Below, in pieces: positions 49,901 through 62,047 of a stretch of DNA of 64,000 nt. The position numbers and the translations under genes are program-made. Position 1 is the stretch's first letter; the number at the start of each line of letters is the position of its first letter. The DNA is taken from assembly GCA_030141605.1 (NCBI GenBank), contig JAQGDQ010000033.1:675214-739213 (forward strand), written 5' to 3'. The notes beneath the pieces were generated by a model, which was not told the DNA's origin, made no database searches, and saw nothing but the letters and a program-made list of their open reading frames with translations. Source of the DNA: Tubiluchus corallicola (lineage: Eukaryota > Priapulida > Priapulimorpha > Priapulimorphida > Tubiluchidae).

Positions 49901-52900
49901 GTTTAGAAAAATTTAATGAAAACTAACATAGTTTCACATACTAAAAGCAAGAATAGGCCCAAGAGTTGATTAGAAGTGAATGTATGTTGTTTTTTGTTTG
50001 CAAAGTTAGTACATTCATGTTGACATTGGAATACAGATGGAGTGCCAGTAAACCAGTTCAAAAAAGAAAAAAAAATAGTACAATAAGTGCTTCTAGTGAC
50101 ATCTTATTCTGTTGTAGTGCAATTGTTTTACTAGGACTGCCTGACGTTATAAACTTTTATTATATTAGGATGTATATCACAGTGACTATTCAAAAAACTA
50201 ATGGTAATGCTATAAAGAAATTCATTACTGATATATTTTTGCATTGTTATGATACTTCCCATTGCAATTTTACTTTGGTACCTTGCTGGCTGTGTGATGG
50301 TGATCTATTGTGAGAACTTGCAAGTGTAGAAACAAGCAACTTGCTGAGAGTAATTTCTTTCTAATCTGAATGTTGCTGCAAGATCTGTTGCAAGATTGCA
50401 GATAGACGGCTTGCGCGTAACTGTCAGAGAATAACTCGAAGCAAATTTTGCTCTCTAGTCTGAGCATGCCTTGACAAGTTACTTACAAGCTTCTGGTGAG
50501 AAAATTCATTAGCTTCTTGCTAGCCTGAATTTGCCGTTAGTAGTCAGTCTAGTCTTTGGCGTGCATCAGAACTATATAAGATGCTTTAAGATTACATATA
50601 TACTGAACTGCACTGGAATTACTTTTCTAACAAAATTGCATACTTTTTCAGTGAATGAATATATTGATGAATTTATTCCAAGCGATGAGGATCAATTGGA
50701 AGATACTTATATGGCCAGAGCATCTGCTTCTGACGATGAATACAGGGCTGAAGAAGATTCCGCCAGTGACTGGGAAAAAGATGACAAAAAAGCAAGTACT
50801 TTAATTTCATAACTCCATAAAATAGTAGCCTAAATTGGGGCCCATTGAACACAGTAATGACATCACTATTGTCATGGTTTATTGGATAGGCGAAAGTAAT
50901 CGAGCTGCCATAGTTGATTGCTAGCTACTAGCTAAGCAACATAATACCTGGTTAATGAATGGAAGGGTGGCTATCCAAAAACACCTTCTGCTTCGTTTCA
51001 CCTGCTGTAGTATCAGTGGTTTTTTTCTTTTGCTGGACAATATTAAGGCACCTTTGCCATAACAGGTCGGAGAATGGTCTTTGATAATTAACTAGATTCC
51101 AGTTGAGCCACAACAATCCACCTTTAGTGGGCTTTCCTATTAATGTTGAATCCTGGTTTTCACTGTGCCAGGCAGTATAAAAGCCTGAGATACTAAAACT
51201 ATTTATACAAAGTACAAAAAGTTTAAAATTCTTGTTCTTTATCCATCATTAAAGCAGCACTTGCAGACGTTTTTAATGTTAAACTTAAATCATAGCTTTG
51301 TCCGCACCTCCTTCAATGCACTATATGCAACATGTGAAAATGTATTAGTAACGAGATATTTATTCACTGGTGTCTCCCGCTTTGCTGATTTATTATTGTA
51401 GCGTGTTAAGTTTTCTGTTTTCTCATCATTGCTGCTCACTGGCAGGTTGTCTTGTACAGCTCAAATAATGCTTCTGACAAAAAGTGATCATATTTGCATT
51501 TTCCAAGGGACAAAATTGTAAGAACACGGTGGATTCTACAAGAAAAGAATTGGACGCCAGGCAAAAAGTCTTGAGCTGTTCTAGATGAGTAGTATGGCTT
51601 TTTGTGAGTTACAATAATAACACTAAAACAATTATTGTCATTGCAAAAGTGCTCGAAAATTGCTCACCTAATGTAGACTAAATACAGTTTTCATGAAAAA
51701 TAGCCTAATTATTACCTTTAATTACTGTCAACGTATTAACTCAAAAAGATGTGGCTAGCAGCTTACTTGCAGATCACAGATTTGATTCGCGGGAGTTTAC
51801 CACAGGCTGCACATTCTTGTCCATACAGCCTAATGGAGGATACCATACAGGTCTCTCATAATTTCCATACAGCTACAGTTTAATAAGTAAATTGATTACC
51901 TATGTCATATATTCCCGATTAGAGAATGCCATTTATGATATGTGGTTCCAACTCTACCAATTTGACCAGGAGACTTTAATGGTAACCTTCCTTTCTCCCG
52001 ATTTTTTGCCAACTATTATTTCAAGGTAAAATTGCACAAAATGTGATCACAGTGAAATACGACACTCTTTTTGCCCAAAATAGAATCATCCATTTATAGT
52101 GCCAGATAATGCAAAAAAATCATCTGGTAACGCAGCATCTAGAATATGTAAATTATTTGTGTTTTACTGCATACCCGCATATTCATTGCTAAATACACTA
52201 GAGATGCCAGTGATGTCACGTTATAACTAATACATTTATGCTTGCCTGTATAAAGCTTTAGATCATTTTAATTATAATATAGTTATCAGTAATATTTAAA
52301 CTACATTTTGAAATCCCAATCATATTTCGTGCTTTCAGTGCTGTTAAATTTTTAATATTTTTTATAAGCGTGACAGTGCAACAAATGATTAATTACAGTA
52401 CTCACACTTTTTCTATGACCTATGGCTAAACTGAAATTGGACTGAGAGTTGCCTAGGTAGTGTGAAAACTGAGCTGCTAATCTGAATTCAGAGCTAGGTG
52501 AGACTTGCCAATGCAGATTGGATATTATTGGTTATACTGAGTCTAAAATACTTGTTTTGTTTTACTGTTTGTCTTATGATATTACTTTAGCATTTTTTAA
52601 ATTTTTTGACTCAGGTAAATTATCATTTTGTGTTATCCATATTTGGCAAATAAACGTAACTACATCAAAATAGTGTTTTTATTGCCGACCGGTTTTGAAC
52701 AAATTGTTCGTTATCAAGACATCTAAAATAAAGAAATTTACCAGAATTTAGAAACTCCATCGAAATACAATTCAGTAGTTTGATAGACAGAAGATATGTG
52801 ACATAACATTATATAGATAATTTAACAATTTACTTTACAGACTACATGTCTTGAATGGTATGAAATCATGTTTTTTATACCATTGAAGATGTGTAGTCTG

Positions 52901-54555
52901 TAAGGTAAATTGCGTATGATATTTTGTGATACCATTTTGCATACTGATATATTCTCAGCTCAGTGAATGTGCGAGATAACATTATGGTGGCCATTAACAC
53001 AGTTTCTGCTTCGCAAAAAATCAAATGTAAAAGGCATAACTAGTTCATAATATGATCCTAGGTGTGATAATGTCACAATCATTTACCGAACTTCCCTTTT
53101 GTTCAAGTGTCTATGTTAAATTAAAGAAGGCTTCGAAATTAAATACTTCAAGTATTTTATTAATGGTCCACATTCAGGACTAACCAATTAATATAATCTG
53201 TTTTTAGGCAAAGAAAACAGGAAAAGGTGGTGGTCGTAAAGGTAAAACGAAAGGCAGCGACTCAGAATCTGACGAAGGTTACATTCCCCGTCCTACTGCA
53301 AGACGGGGTGGTGAGGCAAGAAAAAAAGCAGCTTCCAAAAAGAAAGTTTCTCGTGAACCCTGTGATGATGGTAAAAGCTGTAAAAAGTGAGCAATAGTTT
53401 ATACTCAAATTGACAGTTGTATCCACAGTTCCTTTGTTTTTAGACTACCTCATCTAATTGTCTACAACCCTTTCTTTGTCATTGTGGGGTCTTTGAAAAA
53501 TTGTGTGCCTACAGTATCAAGAGTCTTTCCAACCTGCCATGTGTCAAAACTGCTTACGTCACGTGTGAATAGTCTTCAATCAAATGTGCTGTGTCTTAAA
53601 CCTCCTTGTGTCCGAAGGTCTTGGCATCAGACATGTCACATATCCAAACTTTCTTGTGTTGAGAATACCCAACACGATAATGCTGAACTCCAGAAGTTTC
53701 TATAGACACTTTTTTGGATCCAGCATTTGGTCATGTTGTCACTTTTATATTTCAAAGCTATCACGTGCCACACTGGTAGTTTTTGTCACAGGATAAATTT
53801 TTGCATGAAGACACTATGGACAGACTATAACAGAACCCAATTTTTCACTTTCCCAATGTGGCATTGAAAATGCCTGTTAAATGCATCACGCCCAGATCTT
53901 CCTGTTAAATTGTGCTTATTTAAGCATTACAAGACAAAAAACAAAGCATACTGTAAACTGCATAACTACTACAAGTATATAAAAAGTGTATTTCTGATAA
54001 CTTTAAATGGTATTGTAAATAACATAATTACTGAGATAGGTGGGCAGTTGTAACCTACATTTTACAAATACCTGCATGCTTGTTGCTTATTTGCTCCCAG
54101 CCACAGCCATTAAAAAGTTGCACTTATGTGACACAGCTGTGTCACTGAATTTCTCTTGCAAATAAATTTCATTCTAAATTTTCTTTTTGCTAAATGTATT
54201 CAGGTGCTCAAAGTGACATTAACTTGTTTAATCTTATTTTTGTGAATTGGTGGCTCTGTATGTCTTGCAGTGTTTGCCATTGCAGAGGTATTTGCATGAT
54301 AACACTGCTTTGCAAAAATCCTTACTGATCTAATAGAAACTAATGTAACTGTGGGCAACATATGGATTCAATGAATGTTTTGTTTTGATGGCAAAATAAG
54401 ACTGCATGACCCAATAATAATTTTACGATGTATTTTTCTATTTTAGGCGAGGAAAGCATCACTTGAAGGAGTATTCTCATCCTGGTGACTCTGATTTTGA
54501 AGATGAGGATGCAAGTGAGAGCGAGCCAGATGCTGAAGTTGAAGAGCAGGTGTGA
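43988..54555 (+). CDS. APLF: Aprataxin/PNKP-like factor (FHA-PBZ DNA-repair histone chaperone)
   Basis: Nine coding exons: 43988-44089, 44594-44668, 44790-44950, 45376-45521, 46474-46563, 47467-48768, 50652-50791, 53208-53386, 54447-54555; 767 residues (human 511). N-terminal FHA domain (about 1-112) with IGRGPL, DKRVSRGHAILE and NPCFY, the phospho-peptide pocket used in the family to bind XRCC4/XRCC1. Exon 6 (residues 192-625) alternates acidic runs with basic AT-hook-like motifs. Exon 7 is acidic (EEDSASDWEKDD, like the human histone-binding tail). One PBZ finger (C723, C729, H736/H737, H743, then HPGDSDF) and an acidic end follow. No Ku-binding motif was seen. Intron 7 begins with GC. Confidence 0.9.
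47590..48720 (+). other. Protein-level repeat array: acidic + AT-hook-like modules
   Basis: About ten units of 30-45 residues, each an acidic run, then usually a hydrophobic residue-x-Pro step, then a basic core. Cores in order: RGRGRPPK, KKIRGKP, QKKGTK, RKGRGRPAK, KKIRGQP, RKRGRPSK, RVRGRPKG, RKGRGRPPK, SKRGRQR, RRRSGRTK. Five contain the GRP of true AT-hooks, which bind the AT minor groove; the others are altered. Confidence 0.85.
50890..51060 (+). mobile_element. Possible 5S-rRNA-derived SINE, copy 2
   Basis: In APLF intron 7. GCTAAGCAAC (50931) followed by CCTGGTTAATGAATGGAAGG (50947) parallels the 5S internal promoter (GCTAAGCAAC ... CCTGGTTAGTACTTGGATGG), with GCCATAG upstream in place of the 5S GGCCATAC. 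It shares TTAATGAATGG and GCTATCC with the copy at 7.7 kb. Confidence 0.5.
51252..52340 (+). repeat. Dispersed repeat A, copy 2 (APLF intron 7)
   Basis: Partner of 10554-11930. Landmarks: TTCAATGCACTATATGCAA (51313), TGCTTCTGACAAAAAGTGAT (51469), TTTGATTCGCGGGAGT (51781), TACAGCTACAGTTTAATAAG (51869) and GAGATGCCAGTGATGTCA (52202). About 250 bp shorter, missing part of the middle. Confidence 0.75.
52640..52740. repeat. Possible mobile-element end (GACCGGTTTTGAAC motif)
   Basis: The phrase GCCGACCGGTTTTGAACAAA followed by TTGTTCGTTATCAAGACATC reminds me of a recurrent element end seen in many invertebrate genomes, but it cannot be assigned here. Confidence 0.3.
52827..52911. repeat. Short inverted repeat (35-bp arms)
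   Basis: Left arm 52827-52861 and right arm 52877-52911 are reverse complements with about five mismatches, separated by 15 nt. The core is TACAGACTACATGTCTTGAA against its partner. Either a tiny MITE or a hairpin in the APLF intron. Confidence 0.75.
53484..53700. repeat. Degenerate GTGTCNAAA-type minisatellite
   Basis: In APLF intron 8. Phrases such as CATGTGTCAAAACTGC, CTGTGTCTTAAACCTCC, CTTGTGTCCGAAGGTC and CATATCCAAACTTTCTTGTG recur at about 20-bp intervals, similar in wording to the right arm of the 29.5-31.1-kb fold-back element. Confidence 0.5.
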
Positions 54556-54908
54556 ACTAGAACAGCGCTGCGAGTTGCGTCTCATTAAATACAAGAATGT
54601 CATGTATACCCATCGACCCTTTGTAGATATTCTTTCCACATTTGTGTAAAATACACGAGTATTATTATCTAGGCATTCGCATGTTGGTTATGTTCTATGT
54701 ATGTGTGAATTATGTGCAAGTAATCGTTTTTATTGTAAATGCGTTTGTGTAGCTAAATTTATTTGTTTTAGTTCAAGTTAAGTCTCACATTTTATTTTTT
54801 ACAAGATTTTGCAAATTCTGTGTCAGTTTTGGCTGTACACAGCTTACATGCAGTTCTAGGATTTATCTCGTTTAGACTTTTTTGACACTTACCTACATGA
54901 AGACTTGT

Positions 54909-54914
54909 AATAAA
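54909..54914 (+). terminator. APLF candidate polyadenylation signal
   Basis: AATAAA about 354 nt after the APLF stop codon. Confidence 0.5.
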
Positions 54915-57080
54915 AACTTTAGCAAATTTGTTTTTAGTTTTCTCTTTACTAATGTGAAGTTTACCACTTCATTCCACCTAAGGCAGTTTTCAGTTGCCTT
55001 AACAACACAGTGTTTGTTTTAATGTAATCTGCTGAATGGTAGTTTAATTACAATACAACAGATCCCACTTTTAAACACAATATGTGTATATTTAAATAAT
55101 TTAAGCAAATCAGTTTGGTTCAAACACATCATATCATATGTTACTAATAGGTCTTGCCACTCATACATCGTTTTATGTACATTTTAATGCTCACATTTAA
55201 GTCATAACATTTTTAATTTGCTGTATGACATTTACTGCAAAAATTGCATGTAACAAGTACATAAGTTAGTATATGGTGAAGTATTAGTTTATCGTGGATA
55301 AACTGTAATTATTATGAGGAACTCAGTGTTGAAATTAGAATACAAACTTCATTTTCATTGGAATTCGTTTTTATTTAGCACTTAATATTACTGCTTGGTA
55401 TACTAATATTGTCACGTTCTATATTGACATCAAACGAAAAGTCATATAGCGTTATGTACAAAGCCTAATATATATTATATTATATAATACTTAAATGCGT
55501 GGATCTTCTTGTATCAGTTAGTTTAGCAGATGAAGTGGCTAGTAGCTACTAAAATTTTTTCACTGTCTTGCTCGTGTTCACTTTTTTGCAAAACATATAC
55601 CGGGCAATATTGATTTAAAACTGTATTTACAGAAATTGTAGTAAATGTATAGTGTAGTGCACTTGATGTAATAAACCTGTTTGTCTAGTATATTTGTAGA
55701 TTGTAAATTTTACTTCAGACATTATTGTGAACAACTATAAAGGCATATTGTGCACAAATGTATGTTAACCTTCATATAAGCCGTACAAAATAAACATGAA
55801 TTTATTTTATAAAAGTTATATGTTTAAGGGCTGATAATCTTCTGTAACACTGCAAATAATTTGGAATTATTTTTCAACTAGACATAAATGCAGTCATAGA
55901 TACAGTAATCTCCGAATATCTCACAATTTCACAGGTACCGTCTTTTGACTAGCAGCATATAACTACTGTGAAAAATTAGTAAATGCTGTTTATTAAACTA
56001 TCTTATTAAGAATTGTTTTCTCTTCTATTAAATTGGAACTTATCAACATGTTTCATTGTTTTGTTCACTTACTGTGCTGTATATCTAATGCTCATAATTT
56101 ATAATATTATATTGCTTTGTATCTTGCTTTATGTGTCTATGTATTGAATAAAAAATTGCCCAATTAAACTGTAACTACTAATCTCCAAAAATGCTGCATT
56201 TCCTCCTAGTTCTCAGCAGCAGGAAGGTTTCAAATGAGAATTGGCAAATTTTCAAACACAAATAAAAATGCCTAAATAACATTTGAATGGTACACAAAAA
56301 TTTAATAAATGCTTTTTAGCCAACATTCATTGGTAAAAACATTCTTGTTTCAATGAGTACACTCTAACTAGAACATGTTTTTAAAACGAAATTACGATAA
56401 ACAATAATACATTCCATCTAGAATCCCTATTCATGCATTTCCTATATATCTGTGCAGTAAACACTTCTAGTATGTTAACCAAAATTGTCACTTCTTATGA
56501 CAAACATATGAATAGCAAACTAATTTTACAGTCGGCACTTTTAATCATTCAAGCATCTAGCCAATTTTCTGTACATTTGCACCTTCACACTTCACCTAAT
56601 TAGCTAAAGTGGCAAACTATTTCAATAGCACCAAATCAGCTACTTATAAAAGATCTGTTTTGCAGATAAGATCACAAAACTATTCTCTGGCCCATTCATA
56701 CAGTATTTGATCGCACTTCATCACTTTTTGAAAAACTAAAATAATGAAAAAGGTCAGAAATGTTACTTTTTTGCAGTCAAATGAGTGAAATGTTACACCT
56801 TAAAAAATAAACTACCATTGCTGGGTGTTCCAGAAAAAACAGTGCATTAAAAATATGGTGACGTGCATGTACTGCAATGCACAAAAACCTAGTTATATGG
56901 TAGGAATGACTACAATCACTTACTATATGAAGATAAAGCAAAGAAGCTGAACTCCAAAAAGTCAACTTCATTAAACCTGTGCATGTAAAAACATGAATTT
57001 CGCACTCAATCGCATTTCTTTGAATTTCATTGAAATTTGTACGAAATACGCGTATATCTAATGAACTATATCTAACAGAA
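54915..57080. other. Convergent intergenic region, no gene seen
   Basis: AT-rich sequence between the ends of APLF and TSNAX; contains their 3' UTRs. No repeat, RNA or further gene recognised. Confidence 0.4.
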
Positions 57081-60000
57081 CTATATAAAATTTACGTCTT
57101 CCATTTCCACAGGCTCTCTATTGAAAACAGCAGCTAACATATGCTTCGGAATTTCTGAACCACGCACTTTTAAATTATAGCACGCAGTCTCAACTTTCTG
57201 CAGGCTCTGTTTTAATGTAAACATTTTTCTGCCAATCTCCTTTGAAGAACACGTACCGACTGCAAGAAATCCGTTAGATATTTGTCGCAAAAATGCACAT
57301 AATTCAAATGGAAGTTCTATATCACCAGTTCCAAGGCTGGTTATAGCCAATCGCATTAATTCACCAGTCATATCAGCAATTCCCAGCATGTATTCAGCTT
57401 GCGGTAGAGGTAGTTTCATGAACTCGGTGATATGTGAGTCTCCTTGTGCTTCAACCTACATAAACATAATTTTAGCTGTGGACAACATTTTTTGATTTTT
57501 TTTAGAAAAATTACTGCATCGTGAAAATACATGGTTAATGAATAATTTCCCTATTGCTCCATGTTAACATTTACTAAGAAACATTTACAGAATTATTTAC
57601 AGATGCAGTTTTACAGACTGTGTCATTAATTTATACTTCAATACAAGATTAGAAATGGCAATTTTGCAAAACCAAATGAAATGTTATTTAAACCATTGCA
57701 AAAGGTAATGTTTCAATCTGCTTATCATAAAGATTTAGATGCATCATAGTCGTGCTAACAATATCAATCTACCTGACAAACTACCATTTCTGTACACATT
57801 GTTCATAAATGAAATATATTAATGTTTAGATATAATTGTGAATATGATTACAAACGAATTTACCTACCAAGCTTTCCAAAGGTTCTTGCTTTGCAAACTG
57901 TAATCTCTCTTGAACAGCAGTGAAGCTAATGAGAGAGGCAGTTTTCAAATAGTGACAAAGTGACAAAGCCTCTATATACTCTTGCAAGCCTGCAAGTGCC
58001 AGACTGTTATTAAAATATACATGCAAAGCATACCACACTATCGCTAAATAAGAGGATATTGTAAATCTCTTTACTGATCTAAATGCATGTAATATAATTA
58101 ACAGCATTAGCTGCACTATGATTGCTAAAATTTTAAGCTTTATGAACTCTATTCACAATATGTAGTGTTGTTTACGCTGGATGCGTAGTTTACAAATACA
58201 CCAAATGAGATACCAACTTTCATTAACCAGATAACATGTGGGAATACTTATATTGAAAATGCCATTCAAGTGGCATTCAAGTATTGTTGATGTGTATGTC
58301 AAAATGATGTCGTTGTGAATCGCAGACTTTCAACGCAAAATACAATGCTGTCATTTGATAATAACGATATGGTGCATGGGTAACAGATTCAAAGCAAAAC
58401 CGCTACGCTAGTGTATTAGCGCATGATGAACGTAGCTCCTTACAAACAAAACGGTAATTAACATGATTGTTTCTGCATACATAGTGCATAAAAAGGAAGT
58501 AAAGATGACATAAAAACAGGAAAGGCTCTTTAGAAACATACAAAAGTCTTATTTTAAGTACGTGAAGGAAAAATATTGAGTCAATCATGCGGAGTTATTT
58601 GCATCAATTACCAATAGTTTTTATGTATATTTGAATAGAAGCGGCCCGTTCCATTTGTTTTTGAGTCAATTAAGCGACTGAGTCTATTAACGTTGAGTCT
58701 ATTAAGCAGTGCCTACTGTAATTTGGCTAAGCCAACGTGCACTTTCACTTAGAACGATAATATAAGCAGCCTGCAAGCTCTACAAAACAATAATCATTAA
58801 ACATACCAGGTGAAATGGCGTGCAAATATAAATAAAAGTCTTCGTTTTCCAGCTGCTGAGCAATTTTCTTTATGTGGTTACGTTCAATTTCGGTAAGCTT
58901 CTCCTCTGCTTCTTGCAGAATGCTTTGTGAATCCAAACAACTACATAAAACAAAAAAGCAAAACAATATTTAATGTACGTAAAAACTAAAAACAATGTGC
59001 GACAACACTCAATGGACTTCCTTCTCAGTTATATTATAATTTACTTACAGACAGGGCCGGTAATAAGCCCATTTGACCGAATTCTTCAAATTGGGCTCCG
59101 CGCTAAGAGGGGTCCTGCGCACACGCTGAACCCAAGGGTGCTATAATGAATTAATGAGTGTCCAGCATGCACAAAGTTTCTTGGTAATGTGAGTGTACTG
59201 AAACTATTCAGTTTGACATTGTATATCTATGTTTCAATGTTTTTTACTGATCATTTGTTTATTTGTTTTGTAATTTCAGTTTATCATCCCCATTAATGGC
59301 AAGCCCTAATGCATTAGTTGTGCCAAGCACAGGGTTTCAGACTGCATCCAAGGTAACAAGGTTTGGCATGCCACGGCGTTTCCTAATGTTTTTATTGTGT
59401 TGAGGATTTACTTGACAAGACCCGTAATAATCGCAATCAGATGAAAGAAGTTTTTCAAAACTGAAACTGAATAAAACATACCTACTGTCAACAATTTCAC
59501 AAGGCAGACTAAATAATTTGGCACTGCTATCTGTAAAAAATGACTTTGCATAAACCATTGTCTTCAAAATAATTTTTGAGAGATTTCTCGAATAAAAAGC
59601 CAGAACAGTCTGTTTTTAGAAGGGACATGTTAACAGTTTTCTAATTGGGCCCCTCACTTCCTAACACCAACCCTAATTACAGATATTATTTAGCCTATAA
59701 AAAACATTGTATTCTACACAAAAACATAGTTTCAAAATTCAATTTATTAAATTTACAAGAGAAAATCATGTAAAAGAAAAATGATTTTTACAATTTTTAA
59801 TTCTAAAGAATTTTATGATTTTTATGCTAAAAAATGATTTTTCCTGTTCATGTCACCTGAGAAAAATGTGGAAAGTGGTATAACAAAGCAAAAACCTTAA
59901 TAAACTTGAAAAAAAAACAATTTCGTTCTTACCCAGCAACTCTGTGGAGTAGGAATATCACTCTTTTACTTTCAATTGTGACATCACGACTGTACCTGAT

Positions 60001-61237
60001 CAATTGTTCATATTTATCATACTTGAAATCAAGCTCAGCCTGGAACCCTCGAAATGCTATTATTAGAGGTGATGATTCATTTACATCTATGCTTTTGTCT
60101 GTCGACTGATCCTGTAGTGCTCTTCGTTTTCCGTATCTGCCATGCTTTTGCTTATCTACAGTATAACAAATTTAATAAAAGTTAGGCTATTGCATAAAAG
60201 ATTTTGTTAATTTTAATGAGAAGAGACCAGCGGGCCACAAGCGGAAAACCTTTACAGACGTATAAAAGCCAAACTATGAGTGAGGACAGTAAGCTCAAGA
60301 AGACATTAAACTGTACTTTGGGGATTTTTATTTTCAATCTTGTAATTTATTTATTTGCATTTAACAATAACAGTGCAAAATTCAAAAATGCTGGGAATAT
60401 TAGCATCCCTGCTAACACACATGCAGAAGCAAAAACTAAATTCTGCACTACAAGTTCTGCAGTAAAATTATTAGTTACATCCTAGAAAAGGCAGGTGACT
60501 TATAAAGCCTTTTTTTCATAATTATCAATTCAAATAAATGACATAAATTATTATAGTAATAATATTACACTATTAGTAATATACGTAAGCTACCTGAAGC
60601 TTTCAGATAACTAGAAAGATAATTTTTGCTAATTCGGCTAAAAATGAAGCAAGAATGGGAATTCTAACTGGTGTAACCGTTACTTAGCCATGTTTTCTAC
60701 GTATCCATATTAATGAAACCTTGTAACTTTTCTGCGTTGGCGTACGCAGTTAGCAATGTCCCACTTACATAAAATTGTATTATTTACAACACTATTTCAA
60801 TTAATCTGGTTGCCTAAGAAGCATCTCAACAGTAAATTGCAAAAACTTTTTTCAATTGCGTACGTTACAAGGATGTCACCATGTTGGACATTCTAGCTAG
60901 CACATGCTAGATTTGAACCGCACCGTGCTAGACATGTGTATTCGATATATATGACGTCATCGGGAATGGTTAACTGACCGCAATTAATAATGTTTAAATG
61001 GTTAGTTAAAAAGCCTAACCATTACAACTCTAGTACCAACTAGGTTAGCCAAGGTGCACGTAACTAACTGCACATGATACCACAGGGTGTATATGGACTA
61101 GACCAAATATCACACGCCGCGGTATGCTTCGAAGTGCCAACACCAAATATGCCCTAGTTCTGATGAGTTTAAACCTTTACCAATGTATAGAGAAGAGAGA
61201 AAAATTCGGTCTTACCTGCTTTACCTCGTGAAGTCAT
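57081..61237 (-). CDS. TSNAX: Translin-associated factor X (Trax, C3PO nuclease subunit)
   Basis: Five coding exons on the minus strand: 61237-61216, 60155-59933, 58940-58807, 57989-57868, 57455-57081; 291 residues (human 290), all in frame. With translin, Trax forms C3PO, an endoribonuclease that trims passenger strands of siRNA duplexes and tRNA fragments. A basic KHGRYGKRR segment (residues 10-18) is a likely nuclear signal. All-helical core with [26 protein letters not shown] and [14 protein letters not shown]; the Glu, Glu, Asp and Glu residues of the family's active site are present (E130, E133, D195, E199), so the enzyme looks active. The end [13 protein letters not shown] is also conserved. 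The start gives a short first exon MTSRGKA. A hAT-like MITE sits in intron 2. Confidence 0.96.
59052..59675. mobile_element. Non-autonomous hAT-like element in TSNAX intron
   Basis: Ends CAGGGCCGG and, read in reverse, TAGGGTTGG; both sides have a GGGCCC-type inner motif. The flanks CTTACAGA (59044-59051) and ATTACAGA (59676-59683) match at seven of eight positions, fitting an aged 8-bp hAT duplication. No transposase frame. Confidence 0.7.
60952..60959. promoter_or_regulatory. CRE-like palindrome TGACGTCA
   Basis: Perfect CREB/ATF-type site in TSNAX intron 1, 257 nt inside the gene from the first exon. The word could occur by chance in 64 kb (another is inside repeat A at 11817), so a role is only possible. 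Confidence 0.25.
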
Positions 61238-61409
61238 TTTAGTCGAAACGTAACTACAGGCAGTATACTGTTTTCATCAAAGTCTAAGCTGTCTTGCTCT
61301 ATAATGATTATCAGCTATCACAGTAACGATCACACAATTATTAGGCATACTACTCAATGGCAGACTGTGGCAATACATTTGTAATATAACTGATTATTCA
61401 GCTTGACTT

Positions 61410-62047
61410 CATCATTATATGCCCATTATGTCTATTGTAGACACTGGGCAGGCAGAATACTAAAATAAAAAAATGTCCTCAAAAAGCCTTAAGAGCCGTT
61501 TAGATGATTAGTTTTTTCGTTTGTCAGTTTTAGTTTGCCAAATAAACTTTGATGGCATCAAGCCATCTTGAATTCATCAAACAAAAACTATCAAACTCAG
61601 ACCCAACAGCCAATAGAGTCAAGTGCTCATCACAGCATAGTGACTATTCATTTTCGGGCGAGATCCTGGGAATTTTGCTTTCAATTTCTCGTTGTAGCTA
61701 TTTTTTCATCCAACCTTTTAACACTTTGTTTTCCAATTTCTTCTTTTTTAATTGTTCAATCCGAAGTTAGCCCAATAGACAACAAAGCACGTCTGTATAT
61801 TGGTACCATAGTTTGACTTACACCCCTTGTTGAATAGTTATTGCCAGAGTTTGACTAAATAAAGTTTCACGTCGTCTAAACACGCGTCAGTTTTTATATT
61901 AACAGCTTTTGTTGTCAGTCTTAGTTTGACAGTTTATAAACTGATCCTGTAAACGGATGTCCTATTGGACAAATAAAAACAGTCATCATCATCATACGCC
62001 CGCCACGTCTATTGTAGACATTGGGCAGGCAGAATTCTAAAATAAAA
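61410..62047. mobile_element. MITE-like element flanked by ~60-bp direct repeats
   Basis: The sequence TCTATTGTAGACACTGGGCA and its surroundings occur at 61410-61470 and again at 61989-62047. Between them, CCGTTTAGATGATTAG (61497) and the reverse complement of CTGATCCTGTAAACGG (61941) act as terminal inverted repeats. TGTCAGTTTTAGTTTG also recurs directly near both ends. Confidence 0.5.

Larger units (their letters stand above)
50792..53207 (+). other. GC-AG intron 7 of APLF
   Basis: The exon ends AAAAAA and the intron begins GCAAGT, the usual form of GC donors; the acceptor is TTTTTAG at 53207. A nearby GT (50795) would throw the next exon out of frame into a stop within about ten codons, so the GC donor is preferred. 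Confidence 0.75.

Noticed and set aside
50792-50798. Ordinary GT donor for APLF intron 7 at 50795
   Set aside because: Joining from there to exon 8 shifts the frame and meets a stop soon after.
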